Source: CAYXUW01 sp964468375 (GTDB lineage Bacteria > Planctomycetota > Phycisphaerae > Sedimentisphaerales > Anaerobacaceae). Taken from it: 22,227 nt of DNA. Made by a program: the position numbers and the translations under genes. The stretch is from positions 1 through 22,227 of the forward strand of contig CAYXUW010000021.1 of assembly GCA_964468375.1 (NCBI GenBank), written 5' to 3'. The notes under the pieces were generated by a model. The model did not search any database and was not told the DNA's origin. It saw only the letters and a list, made by a program, of their open reading frames with translations. Each line of letters starts with the position of its first letter. Position 1 is the first letter of the stretch. Of the stretch, positions 15,855 through 22,227 are shown piece by piece.

Positions 15855-17150
15855 TTATGAAAGTTTTCCGTTGAGTTTTCTCTGTATATCTTTCAGGCGG
15901 TTAGTTTCATTGAATCCCAGAAGTATAATAGGGAAAGCGGTCTTATTATGAAGTAGCGGCTCATCCATATCCACCCATTTCCTGCAATACTCGCCGTCGG
16001 GCGTTCCGGGTATCGGTGAAAAGTCAGCCAGCGTCCCGCGAATTCCCAGACTCTGCACAAAACGCATTGATTCTTCCAGTTCCTGAATACCACCGTGTGG
16101 ATGTCCGAGAATTTGGTATGCCGTGATATTTATTGGCTTAATTCCCGCGGCGGTTAGGTGCTCAACGGCCTGCAAAAGCTCATCGGAGCAAACTTTCGAG
16201 CCGGTGCGCTTCTGCCAGGCAGACGATGCGCTCTCGAAACCCAGATAAAAAGTCTTAAAACCGGCTCTTGCCATAAGTCCAGCTAACTCTTTAGTGATAA
16301 AACGTGCATTAAGAGCGTTGGGTGTGTGTAAATTTACTTTTATATCCTTTCTCAGCAGCTCTTCTAAAAACGGCATTAAGACTTTCTCCGCTTCGAACAA
16401 CAAAGCATCGTCGTAGAAGGCGATATTTCTTACTCCGCATTTCACCAAGAGCTGTAATTCAGCCAGAGAGTGTTTTAATGACCGGGCCCTAAATTGGCCG
16501 TAAACCTTCGGTACAGAGCAGTAAGTGCAGTTAAAAGGACAGCCGTCAGACAGTTTCAAAACACCAACATTTAGTTTTTCATAGACCTGCCACAGCGCCG
16601 GTTGTTCCAAATCTGGTGTGAGATTTATATATTCCCAGAGCGGATGTAAATCAGCATCCTGCACCAAAAAATCTGTCCCCAATTTTTCTGCGTGACTGCT
16701 GCAGAGCGTAACATAGTTGCCGCCCAAAATAATTTTCGCCTTCGGCCAGGTCTTGTGAATGTCCTCTATTACCTCCTGAATACCTTTATACCAGTATGTC
16801 ATCATTGTTTGGACGAATACAAAGTCGCACTGCTGCTGTTCTGTCAGGTAATTCTGAAACATATTACGCGGCAAACCGAAACGCCGAAAATACCTTGGGA
16901 TTTGTGCAAGGCAGGGGGGGCGCGTCATTTTCCCCAGGTAAAATCGTCCCCGCCCCCACTCATCGGATTGCAGCCCCTTCCACCCAGTCATGAATGGATG
17001 CAAACGGTCTAGGTAATCGAAAAATTCAAAATCCGCTTTGCCTCGCAGATAGCCGGCTATGCTCAGCAGGCCATAGGGTTTCAGCCAAAAATCATAAGCG
17101 GCAAAATCGTAAATCGGCGGATTCAAAAGAAGAATTCTTGGTTTTGACAT
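15855..17150 (-). CDS. B12-binding-type radical SAM protein of unknown substrate
   Basis: The protein has 431 residues. It opens with RILLLNPPI and KPYGLLSIAGYL, as in proteins with an N-terminal cobalamin-binding-like domain, and includes AKIILGGNY at about 138-146. The radical SAM cluster motif is Cys204-x3-Cys208-x2-Cys211 (DGCPFNCTYC). Later core motifs are visible: IAFYDDALL (about 233-242), FYLGFESAS and the strand around INITAYQILGHPHGG. A full DXHXXG cobalamin motif was not identified, so cofactor use is uncertain. Members of this broad class do methylations and rearrangements in secondary metabolism and lipid or tetrapyrrole modification. No partner gene here points to a substrate. 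Its C-terminal 30 codons are echoed at 14444-14523. The start is ATG at 17148-17150, with a weak ribosome-binding site. Confidence 0.8.
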   Translation of the reverse strand: MSKPRILLLNPPIYDFAAYDFWLKPYGLLSIAGYLRGKADFEFFDYLDRLHPFMTGWKGLQSDEWGRGRFYLGKMTRPPCLAQIPRYFRRFGLPRNMFQNYLTEQQQCDFVFVQTMMTYWYKGIQEVIEDIHKTWPKAKIILGGNYVTLCSSHAEKLGTDFLVQDADLHPLWEYINLTPDLEQPALWQVYEKLNVGVLKLSDGCPFNCTYCSVPKVYGQFRARSLKHSLAELQLLVKCGVRNIAFYDDALLFEAEKVLMPFLEELLRKDIKVNLHTPNALNARFITKELAGLMARAGFKTFYLGFESASSAWQKRTGSKVCSDELLQAVEHLTAAGIKPINITAYQILGHPHGGIQELEESMRFVQSLGIRGTLADFSPIPGTPDGEYCRKWVDMDEPLLHNKTAFPIILLGFNETNRLKDIQRKLNGKLS

Positions 17151-17181
17151 CTTTTGTGCCTTCGATTTTTATGCTGTAAGC

Positions 17182-17222
17182 CATTTGGGTAATAATCAAC
17201 TTTTTCTAATTTTAACCCAATG
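17182..17222. repeat. Inverted repeat between divergent genes
   Basis: CATTTGGGT (17182-17190) and ACCCAATG (17215-17222) are inverted copies with one bulged T. They lie in the 194-base gap between the divergent radical SAM and permease genes. A shared operator is possible; nothing identifies a regulator. Confidence 0.3.
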
Positions 17223-17344
17223 CGCAAATAAGAAAACTAAAAACCACAATTATCCTATGCTATAACGTTTGTGTTAACTAATAAACTGTTGCTTATTTAC
17301 TTTGCCAAGAGTAGAATTAGGCGACCATAGGCATGGAAGTCTTT

Positions 17345-19219
17345 ATGGCTGAATTGAAAAAACAACTTGGCCCGCTCGATGTATTCGCCGTAGCGTCCGG
17401 CGCGATGATAAGCTCGGGTTTGTTTGTTTTACCCGCCATCGCCTTTTCAGAAACCGGTCCCGCCGTCATATTGTCATATCTTTTCGCATCGATTTTGATA
17501 GTTCCGAGCGTTCTCAGCCAAGTAGAATTAGCGACGGCGATGCCGCGGGCCGGTGGGACATACTTTTTTGTCGAGCGCAGTCTCGGCTCTATCTGGGGAT
17601 TGTTTGGCGGACTGGCCGACTGGTTCTCTTTAGCTATGAAAAGCGCTTTTGCCGTTGTTGGTATGGCGGTTTTTGTCGACCTTTTGGTGGAAACCGCTTT
17701 TGGAGTTAAGCTCAGCGAATACCATTTCAAAACTATAGCTGTTTTGTGCTGTCTTTGTTTCGCGGCACTTAACGTACTTAGCGTAAAACAAACGGGCAGA
17801 TTCCAGGTAATTCTCGTGGCGATACTGTTGCTGATACTCACTGTATTTGTAGTTACAGGAGCAAGAGAAATCAGACCTGTCCGATTTGAGGGTTTTCTCG
17901 ATAAAGGATGGTTAAGAGTGCTGGCGACGACGGGGCTTGTTTTTGTAAGCTTCGGAGGCCTGAACAAGGTTGTCAATATCGCCGAGGAAGTGGAACGACC
18001 TGCGAGAAACCTGCCTTTGGGGATGCTTCTGGCCTGCCTGGTTGTAACGACTTTATACGTCGCCGTAGTCGCGGTCACGGTCGGCGTCGTCGACAACTCT
18101 GAACTGGCCGCAAGCTATACACCTATATCGACCGCCGCTGCTAAATTTATGGGCGGATTAGGATTTGTGATTATGGCAATTGCCGCGGTGGCGGCATTTG
18201 TAACTACTGCAAACGCGGGAATACTTGCCGCCTCGCGCTCGCCTATGGCTATGAGCAGAGACCGCCTGCTGCCTGCTTTTTTTGCACGCATCAATGGGCG
18301 ATTCAAAACACCGGACGTCGCGATAATTCTAACGTCCGGTTTTATGATTACTGCGATTATTTTCCTCGATATCGAAATGCTGGCGAAAACAGCATCCACT
18401 CTTTTAATAATTCTATACATATTGACCAATATAAGCGTGATTATAATGCGCGAAAGCAAAATACAAAGTTACAGACCCAAATTCAAATCACCACTATATC
18501 CCTATATTCACATAGCCGCTATCATTGCTTACGGTGTTCTTATAATCGATATGGGAAAAGTGCCGTTGTTGATTTCCGCCAGTTTTATCTGTTTAAGCAC
18601 CGCCTGGTTCTGGCTTTATGTATCAAGACGGGTCAATCGTGCCTCAGCGGTGATGCACGTCGTCGAACGAGTCACAGATAGGGAACTCAAGACCGTAACG
18701 CTTGAAAACGAGCTGCGCGATATTTTGCTCGAGCGCGATGATATTATCGAGGATAGGTTTGACAAACTCATCAAAAACTGCGAAATCCTTGACATCACTA
18801 ATAAGGTAGCTGCCGAGGAAATATTTCGCGAAGTATCAACCATTTTAGCAAAGAGATTGGAAACGAGTGAATATGTGCTTTTTGAAAAATTCCTCCATCG
18901 TGAAGCTGAGGGCGGAACGGTAATCCAGCCGGGGCTTGCCATACCTCACATAGTAGTTGAGGGTGAACAAAAATTCGATATTTTACTCGTCCGGGCTCGC
19001 GACGGCATAGACTTCCCGCACGCCCCGGATCCCGTCAGGATGATGTTTGTTCTGGCTGGCAGCAAAGACGAACGCAATTATCATCTGCGTGCACTCATGG
19101 CAATAGCCCAGATAGCTCAAGAAAAAGGCTTCGAGCAGCGATGGTTTGCCGCCAGAGACACGGAAGCGATACGAAATCTTATTCTTCTTTCAGCTAGAAA
19201 AAGAGATACGAAAACGTAA
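17345..19219 (+). CDS. APC-family permease fused to a PTS EIIA-like domain
   Basis: Residues 1-430 form an amino acid/polyamine/organocation (APC) transporter. It begins LKKQLGPLDVFAVASGAMIS, the classic first-helix region, and has about 12 hydrophobic segments; EEVERPARNLP (about 214-224) is the family's cytoplasmic loop. After a helical linker rich in acidic residues (about 440-490), residues 490-620 resemble a fructose/nitrogen-type PTS EIIA domain, with His535 in PGLAIPHI at the phosphorylation site, and GIDFPHAPDPVRMMFVLAG after it. A solute transporter carrying an EIIA-like domain suggests control by phosphorylation or by metabolic state. The substrate is unknown. I chose ATG 17345 because GGAAG at 17335-17339 sits 5 bases upstream; ATG 17333 in the same frame adds four residues. 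Confidence 0.85.
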   Translation: MAELKKQLGPLDVFAVASGAMISSGLFVLPAIAFSETGPAVILSYLFASILIVPSVLSQVELATAMPRAGGTYFFVERSLGSIWGLFGGLADWFSLAMKSAFAVVGMAVFVDLLVETAFGVKLSEYHFKTIAVLCCLCFAALNVLSVKQTGRFQVILVAILLLILTVFVVTGAREIRPVRFEGFLDKGWLRVLATTGLVFVSFGGLNKVVNIAEEVERPARNLPLGMLLACLVVTTLYVAVVAVTVGVVDNSELAASYTPISTAAAKFMGGLGFVIMAIAAVAAFVTTANAGILAASRSPMAMSRDRLLPAFFARINGRFKTPDVAIILTSGFMITAIIFLDIEMLAKTASTLLIILYILTNISVIIMRESKIQSYRPKFKSPLYPYIHIAAIIAYGVLIIDMGKVPLLISASFICLSTAWFWLYVSRRVNRASAVMHVVERVTDRELKTVTLENELRDILLERDDIIEDRFDKLIKNCEILDITNKVAAEEIFREVSTILAKRLETSEYVLFEKFLHREAEGGTVIQPGLAIPHIVVEGEQKFDILLVRARDGIDFPHAPDPVRMMFVLAGSKDERNYHLRALMAIAQIAQEKGFEQRWFAARDTEAIRNLILLSARKRDTKT

Positions 19220-19241
19220 CTCCTTTTAACCGCCCTGTGCA

Positions 19242-20282
19242 TTATTTGTTACTTTTACCTGCTGGTAGCAGTTCCTGCTTTTCGGCAGGGGGGTGTTTGG
19301 TGTCGTTCGGCTTTTCGGTTTCCTCTTTCGGCCGATGCTTCCACCTTCGGTGCAGCCACCAGTATTGGCTCGGGTCTTCCCGTACGAAATTTTCAATCGC
19401 CCTGGTGTATTCCGCAGTAACCCATTCAAGCGGGTCGTCCTTATCAGCCCACTCTTCGGGGAAAATTATACGATTAACCCCTATTTCAAAGAAAAAATGA
19501 TTATCAACTCTCCTGCTGTAACCCACTCCTATAGGTATATTGTTGGTGATAGCGGTTAATCCTATGCTTTTATAAGTGCTGGCTTTTCTGCCGAAGAAGT
19601 CAACAAAAATTCCCTTTTTTCCTGCGTCCTGGTCGGCAATAAAGCATAAAGTCGCACCGGATGTGGCAGTCTTGCCCATAACCCTGGATGCGCCTTTTTT
19701 ATCGATTATTTTCTGGCCGGCCCGCTGACGAACCCTATACAGATAGTTGCTAATCAGCTTGTTATCTAACGGCCGGGCGATACTGTAAATATTAAAACCG
19801 AACAAACCAAGCAGATAACCCATAATCTCGAAGTTGCTGTAATGTGCCGCAACCATCAGCAGCCCCCGGCCCTCTTGCATTAGCCACTTGACCCGTTCGA
19901 CATTTTTGTAGCTTGAGTAATTCCGCCAGTTATATCTTTTAACCAATCGGGGCGTAAACAACATATCGACCGCCAGCATAGCGATATGCTCGAAGCTTCG
20001 CTGACCTGTCTGCCAAATCCATTGTTCACTTTTCTCAGGATAGCTCGCACGAAGATTGTCCAGAGCTCGTTCGCGGCCGCGATGGTAATATTTCCATAAT
20101 AATCGGCCGAGAAAACAAGCCGTGTTCAAGTTGGTCTCGACATCAAACAAGTATAGAATTATCACAAGGAAGCGCAATGCAAGATAAGCCAGCAAATCCG
20201 CAAAAGGATTGTGTTTTTTCCTCCTTTTCTTTCGTTGAGCGATATTACTCATAGACCGTGATTTTAGAGCAAAAATTGCCAT
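19242..20282 (-). CDS. LpxL/HtrB-family lipid A-type acyltransferase
   Basis: The protein has 346 residues. It probably transfers an acyl chain from acyl-ACP to a lipid A precursor at the inner membrane, implying a Gram-negative envelope. The catalytic HX4E motif is His147 to Glu152 (AAHYSNFE). A hydrophobic anchor at about 29-46 follows a basic N-terminus (RKKRRKKH). Other family blocks are LDNLRASYP, the ADQDAGKKGIFVDFFG segment and a closing QYWWLHRRWKHRP. ATG 20280-20282 has GAGG at 20290-20293 with a 7-base spacer; TTG 20288 is less likely. The gene converges on the permease gene (22 bases between stops) and diverges from sppA. The C-terminal 30 residues are polar, Pro/Glu/Lys-rich and probably disordered. 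Which acylation step it performs cannot be told. Confidence 0.88.
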   Translation of the reverse strand: MAIFALKSRSMSNIAQRKKRRKKHNPFADLLAYLALRFLVIILYLFDVETNLNTACFLGRLLWKYYHRGRERALDNLRASYPEKSEQWIWQTGQRSFEHIAMLAVDMLFTPRLVKRYNWRNYSSYKNVERVKWLMQEGRGLLMVAAHYSNFEIMGYLLGLFGFNIYSIARPLDNKLISNYLYRVRQRAGQKIIDKKGASRVMGKTATSGATLCFIADQDAGKKGIFVDFFGRKASTYKSIGLTAITNNIPIGVGYSRRVDNHFFFEIGVNRIIFPEEWADKDDPLEWVTAEYTRAIENFVREDPSQYWWLHRRWKHRPKEETEKPNDTKHPPAEKQELLPAGKSNK

Positions 20283-20376
20283 TGTCAAGCCTCAAACCGT
20301 CTTTCGCTTGTTTACGATTGACGGCAGGGTTTATCACGGCTACAATGACCGCTTAACACTTTGGAAAGGAATTATT

Positions 20377-21423
20377 ATGGATTTTGAACAGAATAATCAA
20401 ACTGAACCTGCGCAGCCGCCGCAGCCGGCTTCCGGTTTCGCTCAGGGTCAATTGTCAACCGCAAAAGCGCCACGAAAACAAACCGGCTGGAGAATTTTTT
20501 GGGGTATTATTCTCGGCTTGTCGGTGCTGGCGAATATAGCCTTGTTCTTGATGTTGCTTGGCCTTGTTGCTGTATTCATGACGGGACAGGAAAGCATTTT
20601 TACCGAGGAAACCATAGAAGCTGGCCCAAGAGCATCCAAAATTGCGGTAATTACAGTGGAGGGCATAATAGATGGCGAAAAATCGCGGGATATTTACGAA
20701 CAATTGAACAGAGCCGCCGATGACAGACAGGTAAAGGGACTGATTATTCGTGTAGATTCACCGGGCGGAACTATTTCAGGCAGTGACCAAATCTTCAATG
20801 AAATCAATAAATACCGTGAGGAGCAGGATAAACCGGTTGTAGCTTTTATGCAGGGCATTGCCGCCTCTGGCGGCTATTACGTATCGGCAGCGTGTGATAG
20901 AATCGTAGCTGAGCCGACAGCAATTACCGGCTCGATAGGTGTGATAGCAGGCCATTTTGTCCTTCAGGGATTGTTGGAGGAAAAGCTCGGCATTCAGCCA
21001 TCTGTTTTTAAGTCAGGTGAAAAAAAGGATTGGCCCAGCCCGTTCCAGCCGGTTACTGAAGAACAGCGCCAGTACGTACAGGACAAATTAATTAAACCCG
21101 CCTATAACAGATTCGTGCAGATTGTTGCCGACGGCAGAGAAACGCTTACTCTGGCCGATGTTGAACGTCTGGCCGACGGCAGTATCTACAGCGCTGAAGA
21201 GGCATTGAATGAAAAATTAATAGATGAAATCGGTTATCTCGACGAAGCCATAGAGCAGGTCAAAGAATTGGCGGGAATCGAAAAAGCACATACGGTGGAA
21301 TACCATAAGCCGTTTTCTTTCGGTGACTTCTTAAGTTCGCAGAGCAAAAGCATCTCGAAAATCAACAGAAGCACGCTGTACGAGCTTAGCACACCGCAGA
21401 TATTGTATCTTTGGACGTATTAG
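20377..21423 (+). CDS. sppA: Signal peptide peptidase SppA (S49 family, short form)
   Basis: This 348-residue membrane-anchored serine protease degrades released signal peptides. A Gln/Pro-rich cytoplasmic tail is followed by one transmembrane helix (about 38-68). The S49 core contains VDSPGG (127-131), nucleophile Ser164 in IAASGGYYVSAACD, and TGSIGVI (184-190). Lys217 in SGEKKD is the likely general base, 53 residues after the serine, as expected for a Ser-Lys dyad. The length fits the Gram-positive or archaeal-like single-domain type, not the duplicated 600-residue E. coli form. ATG 20377 has a strong GGAAAGGA site at 20363-20370; the frame extends upstream to 20308 but without a comparable signal. 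The next unit downstream is the candidate RNA at 21535. Confidence 0.92.
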   Translation: MDFEQNNQTEPAQPPQPASGFAQGQLSTAKAPRKQTGWRIFWGIILGLSVLANIALFLMLLGLVAVFMTGQESIFTEETIEAGPRASKIAVITVEGIIDGEKSRDIYEQLNRAADDRQVKGLIIRVDSPGGTISGSDQIFNEINKYREEQDKPVVAFMQGIAASGGYYVSAACDRIVAEPTAITGSIGVIAGHFVLQGLLEEKLGIQPSVFKSGEKKDWPSPFQPVTEEQRQYVQDKLIKPAYNRFVQIVADGRETLTLADVERLADGSIYSAEEALNEKLIDEIGYLDEAIEQVKELAGIEKAHTVEYHKPFSFGDFLSSQSKSISKINRSTLYELSTPQILYLWTY

Positions 21424-21499
21424 ATGAAAACAATAACTACAGCCAAAATAAAGACTTAGCTGATGTCGATAAAATTTTAAAAAATTGTAGAAAATGTGC

Positions 21500-21528
21500 T
21501 TGACGTTTGCGTCCAGTTTCAATATGCT
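21500..21528 (+). promoter_or_regulatory. Sigma70-type promoter ahead of candidate ncRNA
   Basis: TTGACG at 21500-21505 and TATGCT at 21523-21528 are 17 bases apart, the best promoter match in the window. The predicted start is near 21535. No protein gene begins downstream on this strand, so the promoter probably serves the structured RNA that ends at 21700-21711. Confidence 0.65.
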
Positions 21529-21534
21529 TCCGTC

Positions 21535-21711
21535 AGGATTAGAGTGGTGATGAGTTGGCTGGCAGAGTTAATCTTACGTAGCACTCATAAATAGTCTTCT
21601 GAAAAGCATGTTTAGTGTGCTTTGACGAGGAGGAGTGAAGAGCGAAAAGATTATTATGCCAGCGAACCAAAGGGCTGTGAGTGAAATACTCACAGCCCTT
21701 TATCTTTATTA
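21535..21711 (+). ncRNA. Candidate structured small RNA (about 175 nt)
   Basis: The unit runs from a strong promoter to an intrinsic terminator without a convincing ORF. Three nested pairings can be drawn by eye: TTGGCTGGCA (21555-21564) with TGCCAGCGAA (21657-21666, one mismatch), TAATCTT (21569-21575) with AAGATTA (21647-21653), and AGCAC (21580-21584) with GTGCT (21617-21621). A purine-rich unpaired strand (21624-21641, including GAGGAGGAG) lies opposite a short loop. The shape is one long irregular hairpin with an asymmetric bulge, and the length is about that of 6S RNA. I cannot show homology to 6S or any other family. A trans-acting regulator is the alternative. Confidence 0.5.
21670..21700 (+). 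terminator. Strong intrinsic terminator, possibly bidirectional
   Basis: This is a perfect 13-bp stem (AAGGGCTGTGAGT at 21670-21682, ACTCACAGCCCTT at 21688-21700) with a GAAAT loop. On the plus strand TATCTTTATT follows, ending the candidate RNA. On the minus strand the stem lies 45 bases beyond tRNA-Lys and is followed by TTTGG, so it may also stop the tRNA transcript. Confidence 0.75.
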
Positions 21712-21744
21712 GTAATTCAAGCATTTCTAAAGGAGGACTCTTAA

Positions 21745-21817
<73 letters not shown>

Positions 21818-21825
21818 TGCATTTA

Positions 21826-21897
21826 TGGGCCCGGTAGGATTCGAACCTACGACCAATGGATTATGAGTCCACTGCTCTGCCGCTGAGCTACGAGCCC
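21826..21897 (-). tRNA. tRNA with CAT anticodon (elongator Met or Ile2)
   Basis: On the minus strand this gives a 72-base cloverleaf. The acceptor GGGCTCG pairs with CGGGCCC (one G-T wobble) and has discriminator A. The anticodon loop is CTCATAA, and the T-arm is GTAGG-TTCGAAT-CCTAC. The acceptor is fully paired and starts G-C, so it is not initiator tRNA. The loop GGTCGTAGGTTCGA resembles several tRNA-Ile2 (lysidine-modified) genes, but elongator Met cannot be excluded. CCA is not encoded. Confidence 0.9.
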
Positions 21898-22227
21898 CAA
21901 CGCCAATTCATTTATCGTTTGAATTATAATTGCAATTTCCATCTTATCAAGAACAAAAAATACAAGGTGTTTAACCGAAAATTAAGAAACGAAATTCGCA
22001 AGATGTTTATCTTCTTAGCAGATATATTTTCACTATGAATAAGTGGATTGGAAAATGATTCACATATTCGGCAGGGGGGTCGAAAATTTTTTCACTAGAA
22101 CCTTGTTTTTTGCCAAAAAACGCCGTTTTTTTTCTTCCCTTTGCTTTTTTTTCTTGCTTCTTAGTTGCCACCGGACATACAATAATAAATAGCATTAGCG
22201 GCGTTTGCTTTTGTGTCTTTCCCAAGC
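21898..22227. other. Gene-free right end with homopolymer tracts
   Basis: No gene is supported. The strand is strongly A/T-homopolymeric between 22085 and 22160. A GTTTTTT-GCC-AAAAAAC hairpin (22105-22121) and a T8 run follow on the plus strand, which could act as a terminator. A minus-strand frame is open from the edge to 22007, but it is Lys-rich low-complexity sequence with no recognisable domain. The upstream promoter of the tRNA pair should lie here on the minus strand; none was recognised. Confidence 0.4.

Noticed and set aside
22066..22080. Shared TTCGGCAGGGGGGT at about 19277-19290 and 22067-22080
   Set aside because: One copy is coding sequence for the disordered tail of the acyltransferase; a G-run match of this length with no further similarity is most likely chance.
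22007..22225. Lys-rich minus-strand open frame at the right edge
   Set aside because: It starts at a TTG only because of the window edge, is built on homopolymer A/T tracts, and matches no family.

Overview
The window looks like chromosomal DNA of a Gram-negative-type bacterium of moderate GC. A lipid A-type acyltransferase (LpxL/HtrB family) implies an outer membrane. A long B12-dependent ribonucleotide reductase, a short UvrC without its C-terminal helix-hairpin-helix domain, and a DUF6057-like membrane protein next to a TolB-like propeller protein would fit a Planctomycetota (Phycisphaerae-like) or Bacteroidota-related lineage. That placement is inference; there is no rRNA or other marker in the window.

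Layout. 1-5114: the 3' end of ribD faces a short uvrC-like gene only 3 bases away. nrdJ follows, preceded by two NrdR-box-like operators whose centres are 31 bp apart. 5115-8252: an AT-rich island. A 460-base intergenic stretch with several small hairpins leads into the most unusual gene here, which encodes a class III adenylate-cyclase-like domain fused to at least 15 tandem 32-residue pentatricopeptide-type (PPR) repeats. Each repeat is exactly 96 bp. After it come a palindromic REP-like element and the terminator of miaB. 8253-14437: miaB (minus strand), then on the plus strand a polytopic membrane protein overlapping by 8 bp a membrane-anchored beta-propeller protein with a CxxCH motif, then a long Rid/chorismatase-like protein. 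14438-17150 (minus strand): a cation/proton antiporter lies between an intact radical SAM gene and an ~80 bp remnant resembling that gene's 3' end, so the locus has been rearranged. 17345-21423: an APC permease fused to a PTS EIIA-like domain, a convergent LpxL-type acyltransferase, and SppA. 21500-21711: a promoter-to-terminator unit with nested stems and no convincing ORF, a candidate small RNA. 21745-21897: two minus-strand tRNA genes (Lys-CTT and a CAT-anticodon tRNA). The last 330 bases have no supported gene.

Most genes are unlinked housekeeping or envelope functions. The two places where something new may be happening are the cyclase-PPR fusion, a predicted cyclic-nucleotide enzyme carrying an RNA-binding-type solenoid, and the candidate structured RNA near the right end.
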